A stretch of 7,371 bases of DNA from an uncultured Ruminococcus sp. (GTDB taxonomy: Bacteria > Bacillota > Clostridia > Oscillospirales > CAG-272): NCBI GenBank assembly GCA_902765885.1, contig CACXBN010000163.1:1-7371 (forward strand), given 5' to 3'. Both the position numbers and the translations under genes were made by a program. A model generated the notes under the pieces. The model did not search any database, was not told where the DNA came from, and was given only the letters and a program-made list of their open reading frames with translations. The first letter of the stretch is position 1. Each line of letters opens with the position of its first letter. Shown here piece after piece: positions 1-6,315 of this stretch.

Positions 1-1
1 A

Positions 2-291
2 ACCAGAGACTGGATATTCTTTGAGTCTCATCGCGAAGAGATCACGATTCATTAAGCGGCGAAGTATGCATTTGATGAACTGGGCGTGAAACGGATTCCG
101 AGGTGAAGGATCTGAATGCGGAATACGTCAGATTTCTGGTGGAGAAAAACCAGACCTTCGCTGAATATCGGGAGGCCAGGGATGATGTGAAGGAAGATCT
201 CATCGTACAGGAAAACCTCGCTTTCCTCTATGAAGCAGAACGTAAGGAAAATGAGGCTGGCCGGAAACGGCAGCAGGAACAGGAACGTTAA
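2..291 (+). pseudogene. Relaxase/mobilisation nuclease, decayed C-terminal remnant
   Basis: This is the 3' end of a gene entering from the left edge. The first part reads in frame from base 2 (TRDWIFFESHREEITIH), meets a TAA at 53-55, and continues as AAKYAFDELGVKRIP. One missing base near 107-110 then shifts it to the frame that runs KDLNAEYVRFLVEKN... to the TAA at 289-291. Joined, the text (HREEIT-H-x-AAK-AFDELG-KR-P-x-VKDLNAEY, then an EYREARDD helix and a Glu/Arg/Gln-rich tail) resembles, from memory, the C-terminal helical tail of relaxases carried by clostridial integrative and conjugative elements, outside the catalytic domain. The stop at 53-55 fits a CAA (Gln) to TAA change, because the family commonly has His-Gln-Ala-Ala there. 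The relaxase catalytic domain lies off the window. A stable helical tail of another mobile-element protein is the alternative. The two lesions argue it is dead unless they are sequencing errors. Confidence 0.7.
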
Positions 292-295
292 GAAC

Positions 296-346
296 ACCGA
301 CTCAGGTATCTGCTAAACAGCAGGTGCGCAGGGTCGGTTTTTTTAT
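296..346 (+). terminator. Rho-independent terminator after the relaxase remnant
   Basis: The outer stem ACCGAC (296-301) pairs with GTCGGT (333-338). Inside it, CTGCT (310-314) pairs with AGCAG (319-323) around an AAAC loop. A run of T residues, broken by one A, follows directly from 338. It begins 4 nt after the relaxase stop codon, where that gene's own terminator would be expected. Confidence 0.8.
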
Positions 347-563
347 TTTTTAGATAATAAGGATATTGGAATCCGTGGTTCCTGATAAGTGTCCTGTTGG
401 GGACGGGCAGCAAAAAATCAGTTTTGTACATAAGGGGGTGGAAGTGTCCCAACAAATTTTGAGTTCGTCGAAGCTTGGGAAAAAGTTCGGGGGTGACCGG
501 AGACTCTACTTGCGAAGAAATTTATCGTTGATGATTTCAAAACAAATGCAAAAATCTTTTTAT

Positions 564-583
564 ATGTCGCTTAGGAGTGACAT
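564..583. repeat. Perfect short hairpin/palindrome upstream of TTGACA
   Basis: ATGTCGCT (564-571) and AGTGACAT (576-583) form an 8-bp stem with one G-T pair around a TAGG loop. It ends 7 nt before a consensus TTGACA box at 591. It has no following T-run, so it is not a terminator. It could be an operator or a recombination-site arm; neither can be shown here. Confidence 0.45.
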
Positions 584-590
584 CACAAAG

Positions 591-617
591 TTGACATTCT
601 TCGCTTTTTCTTATAGA
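591..617 (+). promoter_or_regulatory. Possible sigma-A promoter (TTGACA, TATAGA)
   Basis: A consensus -35 TTGACA lies at 591-596 and TATAGA at 612-617. The spacer is 15 nt, shorter than the optimal 17. Downstream at 664-670 is AGAGAGG, with an ATG at 675 that opens a 23-codon frame ending at 746. This may be the preserved front end of the decayed gene that follows. Confidence 0.35.
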
Positions 618-674
618 GTATATTTGGTTTTTAATATCTAATTGAAGTGTAAAAACTCATGCAGAGAGGTCATT

Positions 675-1042
675 ATGGAATACTATTCTATTAATAAACT
701 GCAGCTCGTTGGAAGTTTCTATCAATTGGATTCAAGGTCTGTGTAAAGATGATCGGATACCTGATGCTTACCGAGTTATACCTATACCCTGTCAGAAATC
801 AACACCAAGATCAAGGATGATGCTCCCTGTGATTATATTGGCAATATGAAGAAACAGGTTGCTGGTGAAGGCAGCTTCTACGGTAGTATCACTACGATGA
901 GAGACCTATAAGCAAACTTTGCTGAAGACTGCATCCCGAGTGAGTTGAGAATATGGACATTTTTGAATATCCTCAATTTTTGGAGACGCGTAGTACGATG
1001 ATGTCGGAGTATATCCGGGACTAATATCTCAGCCCGGACTGA
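675..1042 (+). pseudogene. Frame-broken remnant, possibly DUF262/GmrSD-type C-terminus
   Basis: Three frames each carry protein-like text that joins end to end. INWIQGLCKDDRIPDAYRVIP (frame of 724, one residue omitted from the quoted core if read from Asn) is followed, after a lost base near 782, by YTLSEINTKIKDDAP...GSITTMRDL. There is a TAA at 909-911, then ANFAEDCIPSEL, and a second lost base near 947 leads to NMDIFEYPQFLETRSTMM and SEYIRD. A TAA at 1022-1024 and a TGA at 1040-1042 end it. The arrangement 'unresolved P-rich loop, IP-x-EL, then D-x-x-x-(F)L-x-x-R-x-x-(M)-x-x-I-R' resembles the C-terminal tail of DUF262/GmrSD-like proteins, some of which act in modification-dependent restriction. 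That match is from memory and is tentative. The AGAGAGG/ATG start at 675 opens a different frame (MEYYSINKLQL...), which may be the original N-terminus joined by an internal deletion. The gene is clearly non-functional as it stands. Confidence 0.45.
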
Positions 1043-1130
1043 TGCATGAAATACTCTTTATAGTGAGAGGATTAAGACTAGTGTGTTTTTGCTTTCAAAG
1101 TGACCGAATTATGTATGTATAGGTATTAGA

Positions 1131-1144
1131 AGGTAGGTGATAGA
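1131..1144 (+). promoter_or_regulatory. Ribosome binding site of the ImmA/IrrE gene
   Basis: AGGTAGGTG ends 5 nt before the ATG at 1145 and supports this start. No equally good site lies before the next in-frame ATG. Upstream (1043-1130) no strong promoter is visible: TTGCTT at 1089 and TATGTA repeats at 1110 and 1114 are badly spaced. Confidence 0.6.
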
Positions 1145-2326
1145 ATGGCCATTTATGCAAAAATCAATAAAGATACGTTGCTATTTATACGCCTTCAAAA
1201 GCAAATATCATTTAATTATATAGAAAGAATTGCTAAGTTTGATGAAGAGAAAATGTCATGTTGGGAAGATTTAACTAGCAAGAAATTTCCGACAATAAAT
1301 CAAGCGAAAACATTGGCAAGATGCTACCATGTTCCATTCGCGGGATTCTATATGAATTCCTCTGACATTAATATTAAACGACTTCCCGTAATGAGGAATT
1401 TACGTACTCTTCAGTGGGCAGATGTTGATAATACTGCCTTGAATTTGGCGATTCTTGATTTAATGGATTACCGCGAATTGTTAGTTGTTTCTAAGAAAGA
1501 ACGTGGCGAGGAAATTCCTTCTTTTGATTTATCATTCTATGGAAACAATCCGATTGCTTGGGCAAGATATATTCGAAAGAAAATAGGATTATCCAAAGAA
1601 GATCAGTTTAAATGTAAATCAGCAAGAAAACTATACCTGCTAATCAGAGAGCGTGTAGAAAATTGTGGAATCTTTATTCATTGTTTTACAGGTTTACCAG
1701 TTGAAGAAGTTCGAGGAATTGCTGTTTACGATAATGATGATATGCCGATAATAGGCATTAACGAAAATGATAGGTATCCAGCCAAATCCTTTTCTATTAT
1801 TCATGAACTAGTTCATATCATAAAGAGAAGTACTGCAATCTGTAATGAGATGAATAATTCGTTTTCTGCGGAAAGGGAGGAGCAATTTTGTAATGCAGTA
1901 GCAGGAGCAGTGTTAGTTCCAAAAGACTTTTTTCAAGATCAATTGGAAAGAGTAGAAAAAAACGGAATAGATATGTTGGTTATAGAGACTTTAGCAAAAA
2001 GGTTTTCTGTTAGTAAAGAAGTGATAATTAGGAGAATGCTAGATTACGAAAAGATCAGTCGGGATGACTATAATGTTTACGCAGATGAGATACATAGACA
2101 ATTCGAAATTGAAAAAAACAACGCCAAATTAGATCGAAAAGCAACAGGAAAAAGTATTCCCCGTAATATTCCGCGGGAAACAGTGGATCGAACTAGTACA
2201 CTTCTTTGTAAGACTTTTTTGCAGGGATACCAAACAGGAGCATTTGATAAACAGGATATTTCTAGGTATTTGGGGATTAATCAAAAGCATATAAGTGGCT
2301 TTTTGAGGGAGGTGACAAAATGGTAA
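1145..2326 (+). CDS. XRE-like HTH / ImmA-IrrE zinc metallopeptidase (antitoxin-like)
   Basis: This 393-residue protein is of the COG2856 type. Residues about 7-70 read as an XRE-like helix-turn-helix (INKDTLLFIRLQKQISF..., then a WEDLTS...PTINQAKTLARCYHVP segment). The peptidase core has the zinc motif HELVH at 220-224, with Glu221 catalytic and His220/His224 as ligands. The downstream E-x-x-CN-x-x-AGAVLVP segment at 246-259 supplies the third ligand, probably Glu246. Residues 335-393 form an extra C-terminal part with a second HTH-like stretch (DISRYLGINQKHISGFL). Family knowledge: such proteins pair with PIN-like toxins (DUF4411), or cleave repressors as in ImmA of ICEBs1. The stop overlaps the downstream nuclease ATG by 7 nt, so the two are translationally coupled. 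The gene is visibly more AT-rich than its decayed neighbours, suggesting separate acquisition. Role as antitoxin or autoregulator is inference; the family assignment is firm. Confidence 0.93.
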   Translation: MAIYAKINKDTLLFIRLQKQISFNYIERIAKFDEEKMSCWEDLTSKKFPTINQAKTLARCYHVPFAGFYMNSSDINIKRLPVMRNLRTLQWADVDNTALNLAILDLMDYRELLVVSKKERGEEIPSFDLSFYGNNPIAWARYIRKKIGLSKEDQFKCKSARKLYLLIRERVENCGIFIHCFTGLPVEEVRGIAVYDNDDMPIIGINENDRYPAKSFSIIHELVHIIKRSTAICNEMNNSFSAEREEQFCNAVAGAVLVPKDFFQDQLERVEKNGIDMLVIETLAKRFSVSKEVIIRRMLDYEKISRDDYNVYADEIHRQFEIEKNNAKLDRKATGKSIPRNIPRETVDRTSTLLCKTFLQGYQTGAFDKQDISRYLGINQKHISGFLREVTKW

Positions 2327-2784
2327 GTGGTGATATCACCTATATTATGGACACCTCTTCAATTCTATCGCAGAAGGATGACGAGGCTCACAGAAGATCA
2401 TTATTTAGACTAATGTGGAAAAATATTGATAATTTGATTTCCGAAAAGAGAATAGTCACATGTTCGGAAATACTGGAGGAAGTTAATGATAAGGAATTAA
2501 AAACGTGGTTTAAACAATTAACAGGTGTTGTATTACCTATAGACGATGAAATCCAAGAGAATGTTAGAAAGGTGGTTACGACCAATCCACAACTGATAGA
2601 TTTTAAAAATGTTAAGTCGTCTGGTGATGCATTTTTAATTGCAACTGCAATGAAATATGGTTATACAGTAATCACAGAGGAGAACAAGAGAGGCGAGAAA
2701 AAGATACCTTATGTATGTAATAATCTCGGCATTTCTTGTGTAGATATTTTGGGACTCTGTGAGCAAGAAGGATGGACTTTTTAA
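2320..2784 (+). CDS. DUF4411 PIN-like nuclease (putative toxin)
   Basis: This 154-residue protein matches the DUF4411 family at near full length. The signature parts are present in order: YIMDTSSI with Asp11; a central S-E-I-x-E-E-V at 49-55 with conserved acidic residues; SGDAFLIATAMKYG with Asp103; VITEEN with Glu120/Glu121; and the closing KKIPYVCNNLGISCVDIL with a cysteine-containing tail. These acids would form the metal site of a PIN-fold ribonuclease, and none is missing. AGGGAGGTG lies 6 nt upstream of the ATG, inside the end of the peptidase gene. Family knowledge: DUF4411 genes sit directly beside ImmA/IrrE-HTH genes and are predicted RNase toxins. RNA cleavage here is inference. 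The 25 nt after the stop lead straight into the dead SGNH gene. Confidence 0.92.
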   Translation: MVSGDITYIMDTSSILSQKDDEAHRRSLFRLMWKNIDNLISEKRIVTCSEILEEVNDKELKTWFKQLTGVVLPIDDEIQENVRKVVTTNPQLIDFKNVKSSGDAFLIATAMKYGYTVITEENKRGEKKIPYVCNNLGISCVDILGLCEQEGWTF

Positions 2785-2799
2785 TCTAATACTTAGATT
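2783..2799. repeat. AT-rich hairpin at the end of the toxin gene
   Basis: AATCTAA (2783-2789) and TTAGATT (2793-2799) form a 7-bp stem with a 3-nt TAC loop, starting inside the toxin stop codon. There is no T-run after it, so it is at best a weak transcript end. It also marks the seam between the AT-rich module and the decayed genes to its right. Confidence 0.3.
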
Positions 2800-2809
2800 T
2801 GAGGTTGTT

Positions 2810-3028
2810 ATGTGGATCCTGATGCTTGGCAACGGCTGTACATTTACTAAAGATATGCTTACTATATTGGTAGAACTCATTGGCGTGTAGGTCGGATAGA
2901 AATTCTATGAGCTGGCTGATTCCAGGGGCCTGTATGCAGAGGATAGCTAGCATCCGAGCGAAGCTGGATTCCATCTCGTTATCGAGACCATTGTTGCCGT
3001 GATCAAAGTGGATTAGGAAGAATAGTAA
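2810..3028 (+). pseudogene. SGNH/GDSL-type hydrolase, internally deleted and stopped
   Basis: The frame starting at ATG 2810 opens MWILMLGNGCTFTKDMLTIL, like the GDSL block I start of SGNH hydrolases (typically ILMLGNSFTF), but the catalytic Ser position reads Gly-Cys. After about 26 residues it jumps to the C-terminal end of the same kind of protein: VG-stop-KFYELADSRGLYAEDS, stop, HPSEAGFHLVIETIVAVIKVD. The D-x-x-HP segment is the catalytic Asp/His block V. The family is about 200 residues, so more than half is gone between about 2887 and 2891. TAG codons at 2888, 2897, 2948, 3014 and 3023 and a TAA at 3026 interrupt it. The stops at 2897 and 3014 fit lost Gln (CAG) codons. GAGG at 2801-2804 gives a weak ribosome site. 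It reads in the same frame as the dead WYL gene downstream, and the two were probably neighbours in one operon. It is certainly non-functional. Confidence 0.75.
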
Positions 3029-3058
3029 GCATCTATTCCGACCGAAGTCGATCCGAAC

Positions 3059-4028
3059 ATGAACAGAAACGACATTCGTCTGCGTGTACTGTATATGTGT
3101 CAGGTGCTTCTGCGGCATACCGATGCAGAGCATCAACTGGCGCCCAATTAGATCCGAAGCATCATGAAAAATGAGCAGGGCATTACCATGCCCCGGACGA
3201 CCGTTCCACGTGATATAGAGAGGCTAAAGGCTGTAGGATTTGGTGTCCATACCAAACGGTCATGTAAATACAAATATTATTTGGAGGACAGCAATGTTGA
3301 ACTTCCTGAACTAAAGTTACTGATTGACGCTGTGGAATCCTCCAAATTCATTACAGAAAAGAAAAACTGGTTGCAAATGGAGAAACTTCTGATGCTGACC
3401 AGCGAAATCAGTGCCGTGAAGTTGAAGAGGAACCTGTATACGTCAGGCTGAGTAAGATCCGTGAATGAAAAGAGATATTATATTGTTGATGCCATTAAGA
3501 AGGCAATAAATTGCTGTAAAGTGGATATCTTACTTCTACACCGATCTCGACGGCAAGAAGGAGCTGATTCTGTTGAAAGAACGAGAGCCTTACATTGTTA
3601 GTCCGTACATTCTAATCTGGAACAGCGACTGCTTTTATCTGATCTGCTGGAGCCATGAGCAGGGAGAAACACGGACGTATCGTGCGGACTGGATTCCGAA
3701 AACACAGGATACTCTACGAGATGAAGAACAGCCGGTGCCAGATGATTTCGATGTTGCCCGCTATACTTGGGAAGTCTTCCGCATGAACGACGATGAAGAG
3801 CTTGAGGAAGTGACTTTTCTCTATGCGAACGAAGTCATGAAGGGTGTTCTGGGAAAAATCGGTATGTATTTCACCGTCAAGAAGGAGGATCTAGAACCTC
3901 TCCGCACGAAAGTGAAGGTCTGCACCTTTCCTACTTTTTGCAGCTGGGTGCTCCAATGGGGAGCCAAGGTGCGAATAGATGGGCTAGCAGATGCAGTGAC
4001 GGAATATAGAAAGATAGCCATGTTTTAG
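3059..4028 (+). pseudogene. WYL-domain transcriptional regulator, broken by stops and a frameshift
   Basis: Read through its lesions this is a nearly full-length (about 320 residues) WYL regulator of the clostridial type. It starts NMNRNDIRLRVLYMCQVLL and has a winged-helix part ending ITMPRTTVPRDIERLKAVGF. The linker then reads LPELKLLIDAVESSKFITEKK. The WYL part is ISYFYTDLDGKKELILLKE, then YIVSPYILIWNSDCFYLICW, and RTYRADWI. A C-terminal WCX part follows, with VTFLYANEVMKGVLGKIG and a VTEYRKIAMF end. Lesions: TAG at 3149-3151 (LAPN-stop-IRSIM, fits CAG), TGA at 3449-3451 (SG-stop-VRSVN, fits CGA), and a one-base gain (or two-base loss) at about 3521 that moves the frame from the first half to the second. 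A TTG-started fragment at 3573 and an ATG-started one at 3164 look like small genes but are pieces of this one. Its start at 3059 has no good ribosome site. Expression as a truncated DNA-binding fragment cannot be excluded. Confidence 0.88.
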
Positions 4029-4045
4029 GTATATGAATAATGAAC

Positions 4046-4088
4046 TTGTAATCTATGACTATTGTGGATTAAAGGCAGGTGAGGGCTT
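4046..4088 (+). promoter_or_regulatory. Weak promoter-like site and displaced Shine-Dalgarno before the WYL pair
   Basis: TTGTAA at 4046 and TTAAAG at 4069 are 17 nt apart but match consensus poorly. A strong GGTGAGGG (4078-4085) lies 27 nt before the ATG at 4113, far too distant for it. It sits correctly before an ATA codon at 4089 that is in frame with the gene and reads IGFSKSSF before Met1. The normal start may thus have been an ATG at 4089 that became ATA, or ATA may be used as a rare start. Confidence 0.35.
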
Positions 4089-4112
4089 ATAGGATTTAGT
4101 AAATCTTCTTTC

Positions 4113-5372
4113 ATGATCAGAGATTATGAAAACATTCGTCGAATACTGCGGGAGATATATATTTATGGCTGTTTCACTAAAGATGACTACATTGAGATGG
4201 GATTTAGTGGCAGAAAGGTTGATAAAGAACAGCAGAGAATAGGCGTGTATCTTCCAGACAAATTTATTAAAAAACGGCGCATTAACAAAAAAGTAATTCA
4301 ATACTGCCGTTATAACATATCAGATAGTACGAATAATTATCTTGCAGAGACCTACCGCAATAAGTCTTTTACAATGTTGGATCTACTATCATATTTTTAT
4401 ATTCTGCAGATATTAGGAGACGGCGTGGAACGGACACTTCAAGAAATTCTGGAAGAGATGCCTTTTGATAATGCAGATGTTGAATTTACAAAAGATAACC
4501 TTCGGGTTAAGCTGGACGAGCTACTGGAAAACCAGTTCCTGCAAACAAAGCGTGATGACAGAAATGTAAGGTATCAGGTGGCTGATGATATTTGGGAGGG
4601 CTTTTTGGACGAAGAACTCCTTGAATTATTAACGTATTTGGAGTTTATCAAGAATGTGTCTCCAGTAGAGATGCCATATTACTTCTTGCAGCGCAGATTG
4701 AAGCTGTACTTGTTTTCAGAAAGAAAGATCAGGACTGACAGTAAGAGCCCGTTCCAGTTCAAACATAACCATATCTTTAACTCTTTGGACAATGACATTT
4801 TAATAGAATGTCTGAGTGCCATTCGGGCAAAATATTCTTTGATAATAGAAAAGGATGTCGGTAAAGAGGCAATAGCTGCTTTACCTATCAAAGTGATACA
4901 TGACTCTACATACGGACGTCAGTACCTAATGTTTTATAATGTCGGCAGACAAATGATAAATGGCGTTCGTATAGATCATATTAAAAAGGTTAAGATAGGA
5001 GAACATTTTACTAAAGAGGAAATGGACTTGGTGGAAGTCAACCTGAATTTTGATGATTTCTGCTGGAATATGTCCGGCATTAATGAAGATCCACAAGATG
5101 TAATTGTTCGTTTCTATTTTGATGAAAAGAAAGAAGAATTTATCCTTAACCGTCTCATCAGGGAAGGACATAATGGCACTATATCAAAACTCAAGGCCGG
5201 TGTTTATGAATACCGGATTTCTTTACGTGACCCAAAAGAAATTATTCCTTGGATCAGAAGCTTTGGGGAAAGGGCACAGGTTATCAGCAGTGGAGATTTT
5301 GAAATCGAAAAAACGATAGAGGAAGACTGGGAAAAGGCGGTGAATAAGTATGAAGCTCTTTCACGAATCTGA
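4113..5372 (+). CDS. WYL-domain protein A (winged-helix, WYL, WCX)
   Basis: This 419-residue protein is a WYL-type regulator or sensor. Residues 1-75 are an N-terminal extension (MIRDYENIRRILREIYIYGC...). Residues about 85-160 look like a winged-helix part (LLSYFYILQILGDG..., then a RVKLDELLENQFLQ segment). Residues about 228-297 form the WYL barrel, ending in YGRQYLMFYN and VRIDHIKKVKIG, where 'YLMFYN' stands in the canonical Trp-Tyr-Leu position, so the tripeptide is not intact. Residues about 328-408 fit the WCX extension. It overlaps the next gene by 23 nt, a sign of co-translation. Family knowledge: WYL proteins bind nucleic-acid ligands or second messengers and often repress defence operons (BrxR, CapW). 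That this one controls the downstream vWA-PP2C genes is inference. The start is doubtful: the ATG lacks a nearby ribosome site, and the frame opens 27 nt earlier after a TGA. Confidence 0.82.
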   Translation: MIRDYENIRRILREIYIYGCFTKDDYIEMGFSGRKVDKEQQRIGVYLPDKFIKKRRINKKVIQYCRYNISDSTNNYLAETYRNKSFTMLDLLSYFYILQILGDGVERTLQEILEEMPFDNADVEFTKDNLRVKLDELLENQFLQTKRDDRNVRYQVADDIWEGFLDEELLELLTYLEFIKNVSPVEMPYYFLQRRLKLYLFSERKIRTDSKSPFQFKHNHIFNSLDNDILIECLSAIRAKYSLIIEKDVGKEAIAALPIKVIHDSTYGRQYLMFYNVGRQMINGVRIDHIKKVKIGEHFTKEEMDLVEVNLNFDDFCWNMSGINEDPQDVIVRFYFDEKKEEFILNRLIREGHNGTISKLKAGVYEYRISLRDPKEIIPWIRSFGERAQVISSGDFEIEKTIEEDWEKAVNKYEALSRI

Positions 5373-6315
5373 AAATAAATACTATGAGCTGCTTTCTTAT
5401 CTGGTTAATGAACATAAGGCCTTTACTGACAAGGAGATAATTGTCTGCCTTGATCAAAGACTGGGCGACAGCCATGATTACGATATTGAAGATTCTTTAT
5501 TTGATCATGATCCGGATAAAGCGACAATATTTACTTATGAGAACGGAGAATACAGACCTGTTCTAGAGGGAAGGCTTCCGATAAGGACGAACCGTATTGA
5601 GAATCAGGCGTTTCGATCTTTAGCCGACAGCCCTTTTGCAAGACAATTTCTTTCGGAAAAAGTTATAGAAAAGATCAGATCTTCCGCAGCTCATATAGAT
5701 TCGGAATGGACACCGGAAGATATCAGAATAAAGAGTCAGTCTGCGGCAGGGATTTCCTCTGATGAAGCAGTTTATCAGGAGACATTGAAGACCATTATTG
5801 CAGCCATCAGCAGCCACCATGCGATCCGCTATGATAATGTTCTGCCTGGGAAATATGAATTCAGAGATTCGGTCATTTTCCCAGTTCGTATAGAGTATTC
5901 GTTTATCAACGATATACTCAGAATATGTGCATACAGTGAGGAGGAAGACAGATTTATCAAGCTGAATCTGACGTCAATGAGCAACGTCAGTATAATGGCA
6001 GATACGATGGATAATCTCGAAGATGAATATAAAGAATTCTTGGAGCTGAATACAAAAAAAGTGGTTTTGGACGTTGAGCCTGTTGGTCACGTGATTGAAC
6101 GCTGTTTCAGAATCTTCTCTTTTTATGACCGGCTGGCAAGATATGACCGAGAGAATAAAAAGTATACATTGGAAATCAGCTATTTAAAAAGTGATGAAGC
6201 AGAAGTTATCAGGGATATATTGTCACTTGGTGGATATGTAGTGGTCACAGAGCCGAGAAGAATTCAAAAAGAGGTTTATAAGCGGATTGTACAGGCAAGA
6301 GAAAGATACCGGTAA
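5350..6315 (+). CDS. WYL-domain protein B (divergent, WYL, WCX)
   Basis: This 321-residue partner of the preceding WYL protein has a more degenerate sequence. Residues 1-100 are an N-terminal segment with no clear HTH (KYYELLSYLVNEHKAFTDKE resembles one helix pair). Residues about 142-216 are WYL-like (IIAAISSHHAIRYDN..., VIFPVRIEY, ILRICAYS, DRFIKLNLTSMSNV), with 'LRICAYS' at the WYL tripeptide position. Residues about 236-316 match the WCX domain (VVLDVEPVGHVIERCF, LEISYLKSDEAEVIRDIL, GGYVVVTEPRRI). AAGGCGGTG lies 6 nt before the ATG, inside the upstream gene, and supports this start. Two overlapping, unequal WYL genes suggest a heteromeric complex, which is inference. A 78-nt gap follows before the vWA gene, so the operon may continue; no convincing terminator or promoter sits in that gap. 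Confidence 0.78.
   Translation: MKLFHESENKYYELLSYLVNEHKAFTDKEIIVCLDQRLGDSHDYDIEDSLFDHDPDKATIFTYENGEYRPVLEGRLPIRTNRIENQAFRSLADSPFARQFLSEKVIEKIRSSAAHIDSEWTPEDIRIKSQSAAGISSDEAVYQETLKTIIAAISSHHAIRYDNVLPGKYEFRDSVIFPVRIEYSFINDILRICAYSEEEDRFIKLNLTSMSNVSIMADTMDNLEDEYKEFLELNTKKVVLDVEPVGHVIERCFRIFSFYDRLARYDRENKKYTLEISYLKSDEAEVIRDILSLGGYVVVTEPRRIQKEVYKRIVQARERYR

Larger units (their letters stand above)
347..674. other. Gene-free stretch with small inverted repeats
   Basis: No convincing gene is seen on either strand. The only open frame of note (366-641, TTG start) has no recognisable composition or motif. The stretch holds two copies of AAGTGTCC (387-394 and 442-449) and an imperfect inverted repeat, TGTTGGGGAC (395-404) against GTCCCAACA (446-454) with one bulged G. 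A tight palindrome (564-583) abuts a promoter-like TTGACA. It may be the outer flank of the mobile element whose relaxase ends just upstream, but no end sequence of a known element could be identified. Confidence 0.4.

Noticed and set aside
366..641. 91-codon + strand open frame (TTG start)
   Set aside because: It has no good ribosome site and no recognisable domain. Composition looks random, and it overlaps the palindrome and promoter-like site.
1089..1119. TTGCTT with TATGTA as promoter for the ImmA/IrrE gene
   Set aside because: Spacings are 15 or 19 nt and the -10 match is poor. A promoter must exist nearby but cannot be placed with confidence.
2786..3136. 116-codon minus-strand open frame
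   Set aside because: The + strand over the same bases reads as SGNH hydrolase and WYL regulator text with recognisable motifs, so the minus frame is its antisense shadow.
3164..3451. Separate small gene started at ATG 3164
   Set aside because: Upstream codons in the same frame past a TAG continue the winged-helix of the WYL regulator, so it is a piece of the pseudogene.
53..3451. Stop-codon reassignment (TAG/TAA read as Gln)
   Set aside because: The same genes also carry frameshifts and a large deletion, and the intact genes contain no internal TAG/TAA and end normally, so decay is the simpler reading.
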